Source: JAZDHV01 sp043810355 (lineage in GTDB: Archaea; Nanobdellota; Nanobdellia; Woesearchaeales; JAGVYU01). Taken from it: DNA of 25,418 nt. Of this stretch, positions 14,668 through 21,905 are shown one piece after another (positions within the stretch are counted from its first letter, which is position 1; the number at the start of each line of letters is the position of its first letter). Made by a program: the position numbers and the translations under genes. Where the stretch lies: contig JBDROB010000015.1 of assembly GCA_043810355.1 (NCBI GenBank), positions 1 to 25,418 of the forward strand, in the 5' to 3' direction. The notes under the pieces were generated by a model. It was given only the letters and a program-made list of their open reading frames with translations, made no database searches and had not been told where the DNA came from.

Positions 14668-15414
14668 ATGGCATATTCAAATCTACTTGATCCAATACTG
14701 AATCCTTTGCTAGTTTTTGGACCATTATGGTCAATAATCATAATGTCTTTAGTTATTTCTCTATTTATCACCCTTATCTATAAATTGTTCACAGACCAAA
14801 AGCTGATGAAAGAGCTCAAGGCAGACCTCAAATCATTCCAGAAAGAGATGAAGGAGCTCAAAGAACATCCTGCAAAAGTCATTGAAGTGCAGAAAAAAGC
14901 AATGGAAAAAAACATGCAATATATGATGCACTCATTCAAGCCAATGATAATCACAATGATACCCATAATTGTGCTTTTTGGGTGGATGCATGCACATCTG
15001 GCATATGAACCAATAATGCCTGGAACAGAATTCACAACAACAGCTGAATTTGCACAAGGAACAACAGGAGAAATAACTATAATCAATGAAGAACTTGAGA
15101 TAATTGGAGATGCAACACAACAAATAGCAGAGGGAAAAGCCCAATGGAAACTTAAAGGTGAAAAAGGAGATTATATTCTTGAATACAAATACAATGATAA
15201 GAGCTATTTTATGGACTTAGAGATAACAGAAGAAAGAAATTACAAAAATCCCATAGAAAAGATACAAGGAAGTGATCTAAAAACACTGAAAATAGACAAC
15301 AATCCCCTAAAACCACTCCAGATTTTTGGAATGAAATTAGGGTGGATCTGGACATATATCCTATTCTCAATAATATTCAGCATGGTCACTAGGAAATTAT
15401 TGAAGGTTTATTAA
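14668..15414 (+). CDS. DUF106/EMC3-family membrane protein insertase (YidC/Oxa1 superfamily)
   Basis: This 248-residue membrane protein resembles archaeal Ylp1/DUF106, related to Oxa1, EMC3 and TMCO1, which insert proteins into membranes. TM1 is at about residues 12-42. A Lys/Glu-rich cytosolic helical hairpin (about 45-90) contains LKADLKSFQKEMKELKEHPA. TM2 is about 92-113 (MIITMIPIIVLFGWMHAHLA). A β-rich external segment spans about 115-215, and TM3 is near 225-245. Position after secY is conserved in archaea; the usual adk between them is missing. It has its own promoter. Confidence 0.88.
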   Translation: MAYSNLLDPILNPLLVFGPLWSIIIMSLVISLFITLIYKLFTDQKLMKELKADLKSFQKEMKELKEHPAKVIEVQKKAMEKNMQYMMHSFKPMIITMIPIIVLFGWMHAHLAYEPIMPGTEFTTTAEFAQGTTGEITIINEELEIIGDATQQIAEGKAQWKLKGEKGDYILEYKYNDKSYFMDLEITEERNYKNPIEKIQGSDLKTLKIDNNPLKPLQIFGMKLGWIWTYILFSIIFSMVTRKLLKVY

Positions 15415-15459
15415 AAAAAAATCCATAATAATATCCACAGAAAATAAAAATTTTCCTAA

Positions 15460-15528
15460 ATTATGATCCTCACTACGTTCAAATCATAATCTTTTTAAAG
15501 AGAGGAGAATTTTCTATATACATACAGG
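15460..15528 (+). promoter_or_regulatory. Promoter of eL34 with adjacent inverted repeat
   Basis: ATTATGAT (15460-15467) and ATCATAAT (15483-15490) form a perfect 8-bp inverted repeat with a 15-base spacer. A TATA-like CTTTTTAAAG (15491-15500) abuts the right arm, so transcription would start near 15521, shortly before the ribosome binding site CAGGTGA (15525-15531) that precedes ATG 15536. The repeat may be an operator, or a hairpin ending the upstream transcript. Confidence 0.5.
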
Positions 15529-15535
15529 TGAAAAT

Positions 15536-15805
15536 ATGCCATTAGTAAAACACAGATCAAGATCATTGAGGAAAGTTTATGTAAAGACTCCTGGCGGAAG
15601 GACTACTGTCCATTACAGGAAAAGGAAGCCTAAAATAGCCAAATGCGGCAAATGCGGCAATGCACTACAAGGGGTTCCAAGAGAAAGGCCTTACAAGATG
15701 AAAAGCATGGCAAAAACAGAAAAAAGACCAGAAAGGCCATTTGGAGGGGTATTGTGCAGCAAATGCATGAGAGCCTATTTCAAGGAAAAATCAAGATCTG
15801 AGTAA
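15536..15805 (+). CDS. rpl34e: Large-subunit ribosomal protein eL34
   Basis: eL34 (89 aa) is found in archaea and eukaryotes. It starts MPLVKHRSRSLRKVYVKTPG, continues GRTTVHYRKRKP, and carries a zinc site made of CGKC (near residue 37) and CSKC (near residue 76), with ALQGVPRERPYKMKSMAKTE between them. Length is normal. In many archaea eL34 is followed by cmk (cytidylate kinase) and then eL14; here cmk is absent. Confidence 0.96.
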   Translation: MPLVKHRSRSLRKVYVKTPGGRTTVHYRKRKPKIAKCGKCGNALQGVPRERPYKMKSMAKTEKRPERPFGGVLCSKCMRAYFKEKSRSE

Positions 15806-15838
15806 TAAATAAACAATATAACCAATATTAACAGGATA

Positions 15839-15895
15839 ATCCCCTGCAGCCATGGCAACAACTGCAAACATACAAGAAGGGGATCGGAGGGAAAA
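15839..15895 (+). promoter_or_regulatory. eL14 leader: stem and RBS
   Basis: ATCCCC (15839-15844) can pair with GGGGAT (15879-15884), two bases ahead of the ribosome binding site GGAGGG (15886-15891). The stretch also reads as a 15-codon frame (15852-15899, MATTANIQEGDRREK) whose TGA overlaps the eL14 ATG. It is unrelated in sequence to the sORFs before uL4, uS17 and eL19. Whether it regulates eL14 is unknown. Confidence 0.35.
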
Positions 15896-16288
15896 ATGAT
15901 TGAAGTCGGAAGATTATGCATGAAAACAGCTGGAAGAGATGCTGGCAAAAAATGTGTTATTGTTGAAGTTCTTGAAGGAAACTTTGTCCTGATTGACGGT
16001 CAGACAAGAAGAAGAAAATGCAATATATTGCACCTTGAACCATTAAAGGATTCAATCAAGATCAAGAAAGGGATTTCTCATTCAGACATTGCAAGTGAAT
16101 TCAAAAAATTAGGATTAGAAATAAAAGAAACAAAACAAAAAGAGAAAAAAGAAAGACCATTAAAACAAAGGAAAGGAAAAAAGACACAGATAGCAGATAA
16201 GATTGTAGCAGAAAACAAAAATACAAATAAAAAAGACATTAAAAGAAAGGAAAAACAAAAAGAGAAAAAAACCAAAAACATTAAATAG
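15896..16288 (+). CDS. rpl14e: Large-subunit ribosomal protein eL14 with Lys-rich tail
   Basis: eL14 (130 aa) is a KOW/SH3-like ribosomal protein of archaea and eukaryotes. The core MIEVGRLCMKTAGRDAGKKC with VIVEVLEGNFVLIDGQTRRR and KCNILHLEPL fills the first 55 residues. Archaeal eL14 is normally about 75-95 residues; here a tail of about 45 almost wholly charged residues is added. A strong GGAGGG lies before the start. truB, common downstream in archaea, is not here. Confidence 0.93.
   Translation: MIEVGRLCMKTAGRDAGKKCVIVEVLEGNFVLIDGQTRRRKCNILHLEPLKDSIKIKKGISHSDIASEFKKLGLEIKETKQKEKKERPLKQRKGKKTQIADKIVAENKNTNKKDIKRKEKQKEKKTKNIK
16280..16287 (+). promoter_or_regulatory. TATA candidate for the 16312 gene (leaderless)
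   Basis: TTAAATAG overlaps the last codons of eL14 and lies about 28 bases before the ATG at 16312. No ribosome binding site precedes that ATG, so a leaderless transcript is plausible. Confidence 0.4.
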
Positions 16289-16311
16289 TAATAATTTCAA
16301 TATTTTGCTAT

Positions 16312-17247
16312 ATGGTCAATTATATTGATTTATTCAGCAAGTCTTGGAATGGTCTCAAGAACAATCTTGTATTATTTTTACCATACTTGATAAGCCTAGG
16401 ATTGGCAATATTATTCTTTATCATCCTATTGATTGAAGCAGGCATTTTCATATATGCATATGGAATTGAATTCAATGCAATAACTTACACTCAAGCGATT
16501 GATTTGATGCAAAATACTGGATTGATGGTTTACCTGATATTTTTCTTGATAATTGATATCATTGTTTGGTTTTTAGTAAATGTGTACATCAATTCCATGT
16601 ATATAGGCATGTGCAAAGAGATTATGAAAAATGGAAAAACAAACACTTCAACAATGTTTCAATCAGGAAAAATCTATTATAAAAGAATATTGGGAGTGAA
16701 AATTATCAAGTTTCTAATAACTTCAATACCTTTGTTGATATTAATCTTAATTAATTTAGCCATATATCTGTACATTAATAAGATATTGACATTATTCACA
16801 GGGTTAATATCATTAATATTATTTTTTGTTTATGCTCTTGCAATAAGTGTTGGATTCTTTTTTGTCTCACCAACTATTGCTGAGAAAAGCGGAAAGGTAT
16901 TAGATCTAGTGAAGGAATCATTCAATTATGCCAAGAAAAATCTTGGACATACAATCATCACTTTATTGATACTTGTTGGAATTGGTTTAGTGATTGGCAT
17001 CATATTCCAAATACCAATAACCACCATTGATAATTCATTACCCATGTTCTCAGACAATAGGGCTGTTGCAATGATCTTAATAACACTGCTAGTCCTATTC
17101 AATATCATAAAAGTCATAATACAAGCGAGCTATGCATTAATAGTAAACCTATATGTTTTCTTTGCATACTATCCAAACAGCACTAATAACAGTAGCAATA
17201 TATCAAGATCAAAACCTAAATCATCAAAATCCAAATCAAGAAAATAA
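16312..17247 (+). CDS. Six-TM membrane protein, function unknown
   Basis: The 311-residue product is mostly hydrophobic. Membrane segments lie at about residues 17-48, 70-98, 130-155, 160-187, 212-236 and 250-285. The last 25 residues (about 287-311) are Ser/Asn/Lys-rich and likely cytosolic. The N-terminal pattern FSKSWNGLKNNLVLFLPYLI resembles archaeal membrane proteins of the DUF7847/DUF4013 kind; this is an impression, not an identification. No catalytic motif is seen. It is convergent with pheT, with 24 bases between. Confidence 0.85.
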   Translation: MVNYIDLFSKSWNGLKNNLVLFLPYLISLGLAILFFIILLIEAGIFIYAYGIEFNAITYTQAIDLMQNTGLMVYLIFFLIIDIIVWFLVNVYINSMYIGMCKEIMKNGKTNTSTMFQSGKIYYKRILGVKIIKFLITSIPLLILILINLAIYLYINKILTLFTGLISLILFFVYALAISVGFFFVSPTIAEKSGKVLDLVKESFNYAKKNLGHTIITLLILVGIGLVIGIIFQIPITTIDNSLPMFSDNRAVAMILITLLVLFNIIKVIIQASYALIVNLYVFFAYYPNSTNNSSNISRSKPKSSKSKSRK

Positions 17248-17271
17248 GTCTAATCTATATTATCTTAAGAA

Positions 17272-18924
17272 TTATTTTGAGAAAATTCTGAATAGATCTG
17301 TAACATTCAATTCAAAACCTGCCACAGGATATTCCAGGTTCCAGTTCTCAAGGACTTCTGGGTGCAGTTCACCAATATAAGCAACTTTTTTTCCATTGAC
17401 AATGACTCTTCCAACCCTTCCTTCAATAAAACTATTATGCTCAGTCTCCTCAATCTCATATTCCAGATCAAGCATCCTCATAAGATAATCCAAGATCTTC
17501 TTTATGGTTGTGAAATCAGCTTTTTCGTGACAAACTGCTACAGCCAACCTTTCAAATTCCTCAACATTTGTCTCAAACTCATGATTTTCCTTAAATACAA
17601 TACCTAGATCAAATATTTTCTGAGGATACTCATAATGCTTATTATTATCAAGGACTTCAAGCAGGCAGGGAAGCATCCAGCTTCTTAATGATGTGTATTC
17701 TATGCTTTTTGAATTTTCAAGATCTATACAATTTGAATTAATGAGCATCTTATTGTTAAAATTCTCTTTTTTCGAAAGATGATATGTGCTTACTTCAAGA
17801 AGCCCTAGACCAACCAATATCTTTGAAATGTTCTGTTTAAACACTTCAAAAGGATCCTCTTCCCCCACTGTATTCACATGAGGGATCTCCTCTTTAAAAT
17901 TCTCATAACCATATGCAATTGCAATGTCTTCAACAAGGTCAATAGGATGCAGTATATCAGCCCTATAAGGCGGAATCAGTGCAATACCTTTTGAAAAACC
18001 AAAACCCATCTTTTCTAAGTTAAGCTTGATATCCTTTTCCTTCAAATCTAGACCAAGGAGATTATTCACATACTCAATCTTAAGTTTCATCTTTTCAGGA
18101 GTCAGATCAGGAGTATTATACTTTTTTGAACCATAAGAAACATTGACAGAGTAAATATGGCCTCCCATCTCATATAAAGCAGTAACAAGAATATTAAGAC
18201 ATTTTTGCTGAACATTAAAATCAAATCCTGAAACTTCAATAAAAATATCAGTTGTCTCTTCACCAATCTTTCCAGTCTCCTGTGAATTAATAATCGGAGG
18301 CATAGATAAAATTCTTCCTTCAGCATCCTCAAAAATAGGAAATTTCTTCTTCCCTTCCAACAAATGACCATAATCCCTTCCTGTTGGATGAGTGCTAAGA
18401 ATCTGATGCCCATTAAGCTCTCTTGAGAATTCAAGAGGAATAAATCTGATCTCAGAAGGATTTCTTGCAAGATACCTTATAGGAAAACATATCTTCTCCA
18501 TTGGATAAACACCAATAGCACATCTTTTCCTGTTCCTTCCATAAGTTATATGCAACTTTTCCTGTATCTGGATAATCTCCTTGATCTTGTCATCATCAAA
18601 CTTAATATTCTTGACCACAGCACAAGTAGTATATGGGCGAATGTCTTTAACAGAACTTTCAACAATCACCTTATAATTCCCTTTTTTTACAGGATAATCC
18701 CTAAGACCTTTCTTAACTCCAATAAATGAGGAAAATGCACGGGCAAATCCCTGCTCAGAAAGCATGTCAGGACGGTTTGGAAAAACCTCAACCACAATCT
18801 CATTATCATTAATATCTTCTAGATCAGTACCTAGCATACTGATCCTATCCTTGATCTGATCAATAGGAAGCTTTTTTCCAATCAGCTTATCAAAAACCTT
18901 TTTATTAAGTGTTACTGTTGGCAT
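17272..18924 (-). CDS. pheT: Phenylalanyl-tRNA synthetase beta subunit
   Basis: PheT (550 aa) pairs with PheS as an (αβ)2 class II synthetase charging tRNA-Phe. The archaeal/eukaryotic short form is seen: MPTVTLNKKVFDKLIGKKLP at the N-terminus, VEVFPNRPDMLSEQGFARAF (residues about 45-64), the B3/B4 editing region and a B5-like domain around PPYRADILHPIDLVEDIAIA near residue 325. I start at ATG 18924, with GGTGA five bases before it; a TTG at 18936 in the same frame is less likely. The start overlaps the pheS stop as TAATG, a sign of coupled translation. Confidence 0.96.
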   Translation of the reverse strand: MPTVTLNKKVFDKLIGKKLPIDQIKDRISMLGTDLEDINDNEIVVEVFPNRPDMLSEQGFARAFSSFIGVKKGLRDYPVKKGNYKVIVESSVKDIRPYTTCAVVKNIKFDDDKIKEIIQIQEKLHITYGRNRKRCAIGVYPMEKICFPIRYLARNPSEIRFIPLEFSRELNGHQILSTHPTGRDYGHLLEGKKKFPIFEDAEGRILSMPPIINSQETGKIGEETTDIFIEVSGFDFNVQQKCLNILVTALYEMGGHIYSVNVSYGSKKYNTPDLTPEKMKLKIEYVNNLLGLDLKEKDIKLNLEKMGFGFSKGIALIPPYRADILHPIDLVEDIAIAYGYENFKEEIPHVNTVGEEDPFEVFKQNISKILVGLGLLEVSTYHLSKKENFNNKMLINSNCIDLENSKSIEYTSLRSWMLPCLLEVLDNNKHYEYPQKIFDLGIVFKENHEFETNVEEFERLAVAVCHEKADFTTIKKILDYLMRMLDLEYEIEETEHNSFIEGRVGRVIVNGKKVAYIGELHPEVLENWNLEYPVAGFELNVTDLFRIFSK

Positions 18925-20465
18925 TATTTCACCCAAGATTTAATTTCTCTCAATTGTTTGATATCATTCTTATAAAGATCCCTTACGTCATTCAACTTGT
19001 AATAATCCATGATCATCCTTGGAATGCCAAGACCCCAAGCCAATACTGGAATCGGCTCTCCAAAAATCGGTTCTACCACTTCAGGACGGAATATTCCTGA
19101 TCCACCCAATTCCATCCATTGCTTATGGACTGGATGATAGACCTCAATCTCAAGACTCATCTCAGTATAAGGAAAATAAGCAGGCCTAAACCTTGCATCA
19201 GGAAAACCTAATTTTTTGAAAAAAGCCCTTAAGTAAGCTATATGATTCCTAAAGTTAGCATCAGGATCAACAACAATACCCTCTACCTGATAAAACTCAA
19301 AAAGATGCTTCCAATCCATTGTCTCATTCCTAAAACATTTTCCAACAGAAAAAAATTTTGCAGGTAGATCCTCTTTCTTTAATTTAGCAATTGTCTGGGC
19401 TGATAAGACAGTTGTATGAGTCCTCAAAACATTTCTAGAAGCCTCTTCTTCATCCCATAAGTATTGCCATCCCTTGCTGCCTGTATTACCCCCATTCTCA
19501 TGAACTCTCTTGACTTGAGCAACAATCTTTTTATCAGGCAATTTTCCAAATCTAGGATTTTTCAAGTAGAATGTGTCTTGAAGCTCTCGAACAGGATGGT
19601 CTTGCGCAGTGAACAATGCATCAAAATTCCAGAAAGAAGTGTTTACAATAGTCCCTTTCATTTCCTTGAACCCAAGGTCAAGCCAAACTCTCTTGACATG
19701 ATCAATTGCCTGCCTTGCAAAATGCCTCTTACCACCATAGATGCTAGGAACATTGATTGTAACATCATAACGCCTAAACTCCTTGTTTTTCCAAGACTTA
19801 TCCTTTATGATATCAGGTGTCAATGTGTCAATAAAATCAGAATCAATGTTCTCCTTAAGAATATCTTTTCCCAAATCTGTAAGATTGAAGATATTATCTT
19901 TCTTCACTTCAGTCTTGATGATCTTTTTCCTCTTTTTCAGATTTTCATAAGAAAACCTCTCTTCATCAGTCAGGCTATCATAATTCAATGGAAAATCTTT
20001 TTGCAAGAATTTTTCCTCAAGAAAACCGCTTGATAAGATATTTTTTCCATTATCCATGATTTTCACAATAATATCTTTCTCTTTTGTAATGAATATCGCT
20101 GCCTTTTTCCTGAGGACACCTATAGCAATATTAAGCTCATCCTTTGAGAGCTTAGCCCTATCACAACATTGTTTTAGTGTCAAAGGATTCTTTTTCAGCT
20201 CTGACAAAAGCCTTCTTTCTGGCAAACCTTGTTTTAGACAGTCTTTGCCATTTATGTCTAAATCAATTATTTTTAAAGTATTTTCCTCTGTAGAAACAAT
20301 CTTTTTGTTCTGAAGCCATTGAAGACCTCTAGTGATTTCAACTTCTTTTAGGTCTGTTACATTCATCAGAGACTGAATAGTGGAATATTTATCTAAATAA
20401 GGCAATATTTTCCTTTCAATCTTATTTAAACTATTAATTAGCTTTTTTAAGCTTTTATCTTCCAT
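18924..20465 (-). CDS. pheS: Phenylalanyl-tRNA synthetase alpha subunit
   Basis: PheS (513 aa) is the catalytic subunit. An N-terminal region of about 220 residues with winged-helix-like repeats is typical for archaea. Motif 2 is FRNETMDWKHLFEFYQVEGI near residue 380, with RTHTTVLSAQTIAKL before it. FPYTEMSLEIEVYHPVHKQW and a motif-3-like GLGIPRMIMDY (Arg conserved) follow. ATG 20465 has GGGGA at 20472-20476 as a ribosome binding site; a TTG at 20483 in frame is less likely. It lies 75 bases after aroG on the same strand. Confidence 0.96.
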   Translation of the reverse strand: MEDKSLKKLINSLNKIERKILPYLDKYSTIQSLMNVTDLKEVEITRGLQWLQNKKIVSTEENTLKIIDLDINGKDCLKQGLPERRLLSELKKNPLTLKQCCDRAKLSKDELNIAIGVLRKKAAIFITKEKDIIVKIMDNGKNILSSGFLEEKFLQKDFPLNYDSLTDEERFSYENLKKRKKIIKTEVKKDNIFNLTDLGKDILKENIDSDFIDTLTPDIIKDKSWKNKEFRRYDVTINVPSIYGGKRHFARQAIDHVKRVWLDLGFKEMKGTIVNTSFWNFDALFTAQDHPVRELQDTFYLKNPRFGKLPDKKIVAQVKRVHENGGNTGSKGWQYLWDEEEASRNVLRTHTTVLSAQTIAKLKKEDLPAKFFSVGKCFRNETMDWKHLFEFYQVEGIVVDPDANFRNHIAYLRAFFKKLGFPDARFRPAYFPYTEMSLEIEVYHPVHKQWMELGGSGIFRPEVVEPIFGEPIPVLAWGLGIPRMIMDYYKLNDVRDLYKNDIKQLREIKSWVK

Positions 20466-20540
20466 AAAATGTCCCCAACCCAATTAAAATATATTATTTT
20501 TTAGATTAATAAAAAATAAGAAAAGTCAAAATATAAAAAT

Positions 20541-21623
20541 TTATGGGTTTATGACTCTTCTTAATGTGGCTGCATGAGCAGTCAATATTTCTTGTGTTTG
20601 AGCAATATCAATACAACCATCTGTTATAGAAACACCATATTCTAAGGCTGAAAGGTCTAGTTTTTGGGATCCAAAACAGAGGTTTGACTCTAACATAACA
20701 CCAATAATATGTTGGTTTCCATCATATATTTGCTGAACTACATTTTCCAGCACTCTTGGCTGGTTTTCTGGCATCTTTTTTGAATTAGAATGGCTGCAAT
20801 CTATCATAATATTTGGCCTTAAGCCCTCTGCTCTAAGCAATTCTTGGGCTTGAGCCACATATTGAGATTCATAATTAGGGGTATGTTTGCCTCCATTTAA
20901 AGCTCCATTACCTCCTCTCAATACAACATGAGTATAAGGGTGTCCTTTTGTCCTGATAATCTTTGGCCTTCCTAAATAATTGAGTCCAGGAAAAGCCATA
21001 GGATTTGAAGATGATATCACTGCATTCACTGCTATTGAAATATCTCCTGAAGTAGGATTTTTATAACCAACAGGCATAGACAAACCACTAACTAATTCCC
21101 TGTGAGTGTCAGCCTCAGTTGTCCTAGCACCAATCGCAGCCCAAGATATCAAATCAGAGTAATGCTGAGGAAAAAGAGTGTTGAGAAATTCAGTTGCAGC
21201 AGGCACACCCAGCCTATTAGAATAACACAACAGTTCTCTGGCTAATCCTAATCCTTTATTGATATCAAATGAACCATTGAGATCAGGGTCTCTGACTAAT
21301 CCTCTCCAGCCAGTAGTTGTCCTAGGTTTTTCAAAATAAAACCTTCCAACTATTATGAAGACATCATTGACTTTATCAGAAAGAGATTTAAGCCTATCAG
21401 TGTATTCTTTTGCAGATTCAATGTCATGAACAGAACAAGGACCGACAACAACTATTTTTCTTGGATCTTTTCCATCTAAAACATCTTCAATTGCAGTCCT
21501 AGCTGACAATACAGTCCCTTCCATATCACCAGTCAAAGGATACCTCTCCTTAAGCTCAATAGGAGTAACAAGATCCTCTTCACTGCTCTCAACTCTTATA
21601 TCATTTATCCCATTTGAAACCAT
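20541..21623 (-). CDS. 3-deoxy-7-phosphoheptulonate synthase, class Iα (AroG type)
   Basis: DAHP synthase condenses phosphoenolpyruvate and erythrose 4-phosphate, the first step of the shikimate pathway. The 360 residues match the bacterial/yeast AroFGH type. Seen: VVGPCSVHD with the metal-binding Cys, YFEKPRTTTGWRG, GARTTEADTHRELVSGL, PVGYKN, VVLRGGNG, IDCSHSN with the metal His, GVMLESNL with the metal Glu, and VSITDGCID with the metal Asp. All four metal ligands and the substrate Arg/Lys residues are present. ATG 21623 has GGAGGG seven bases upstream. Many archaea lack this class; transfer is plausible. It leads a likely operon with pheST behind a Phe-coded leader. Confidence 0.96.
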   Translation of the reverse strand: MVSNGINDIRVESSEEDLVTPIELKERYPLTGDMEGTVLSARTAIEDVLDGKDPRKIVVVGPCSVHDIESAKEYTDRLKSLSDKVNDVFIIVGRFYFEKPRTTTGWRGLVRDPDLNGSFDINKGLGLARELLCYSNRLGVPAATEFLNTLFPQHYSDLISWAAIGARTTEADTHRELVSGLSMPVGYKNPTSGDISIAVNAVISSSNPMAFPGLNYLGRPKIIRTKGHPYTHVVLRGGNGALNGGKHTPNYESQYVAQAQELLRAEGLRPNIMIDCSHSNSKKMPENQPRVLENVVQQIYDGNQHIIGVMLESNLCFGSQKLDLSALEYGVSITDGCIDIAQTQEILTAHAATLRRVINP

Positions 21624-21751
21624 CTAATTTCCCTCCTCTTGGATTCTTTTATTGTGGCAACTAAGCCCTATTGTTCTTGAATTGAATAAGATTTGAACTA
21701 GAACTTAGTTTTGTTCACAATGATGCTGCCCCTGCGATATTATTGAGCGAG
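21624..21751 (-). promoter_or_regulatory. Structured leader between leader-peptide stop and aroG
   Basis: The mRNA is 128 nt here. AACTAA (21705-21710) can pair with TTAGTT (21659-21664), enclosing a second stem GTTCT (21700-21704) with AGAAC (21673-21677). AATAAAAGAATCC (21641-21653) just before the ribosome binding site AAGAGGAGGG (21631-21640) is complementary to the Phe-codon tract of the leader ORF. These offer alternative foldings that leave the binding site free or partly blocked. No other gene is visible. Confidence 0.5.
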
Positions 21752-21799
21752 CTAATAAAAAAAGAAGAATCCAGATTTAAATGAATTTAATTGATTCAT
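21752..21799 (-). CDS. Leader peptide MNQLNSFKSGFFFFY upstream of aroG
   Basis: This 15-codon ORF has TAG right after four Phe codons and one Tyr codon (TTC TTC TTT TTT TAT). The ATG lies 26-27 bases after the centre of a TTTATATA box, so transcription should begin at or next to it and translation would be leaderless. Leader peptides rich in the regulating amino acid are known from bacterial attenuators, for example those before pheA and pheST in E. coli. Here DAHP synthase and PheRS genes follow. The aromatic run doubles as a T-rich tract, so chance is a real alternative. Confidence 0.62.
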   Translation of the reverse strand: MNQLNSFKSGFFFFY

Positions 21800-21821
21800 A
21801 ATTATAGGAATATATATTTGA

Positions 21822-21829
21822 TATATAAA
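21822..21829 (-). promoter_or_regulatory. TATA box of the aroG-pheST transcript
   Basis: TTTATATA read on the minus strand, preceded by AGCAAAC as a possible BRE. The predicted start is at about 21799, the ATG of the leader peptide. The same octamer and spacing are used for the pyrophosphatase gene. Confidence 0.7.
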
Positions 21830-21875
21830 GTTTGCTGTGGAAAATAATCTAGAAATTAATTGTAATTAAAGATTT

Positions 21876-21897
21876 AATAAAAGAAAAAAATAAATGG
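21876..21897 (-). terminator. T-rich terminator candidate after the TrmB gene
   Basis: On the minus strand the sequence about 10 bases past the TrmB-family stop codon is T-rich, including runs of seven and four T. This fits archaeal intrinsic termination and separates the regulator from aroG. Confidence 0.45.
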
Positions 21898-21905
21898 TTT
21901 TGAAG

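Noticed and set aside
19464..20033. 189-codon plus-strand frame opposite pheS
   Set aside because: Shadow of pheS; composition and lack of start signals argue against a gene.
21680..21705. tRNA T-arm-like GTTCAAATC on the minus strand in the aroG leader
   Set aside because: No flanking T stem, acceptor stem or anticodon arm can be formed; not a tRNA.
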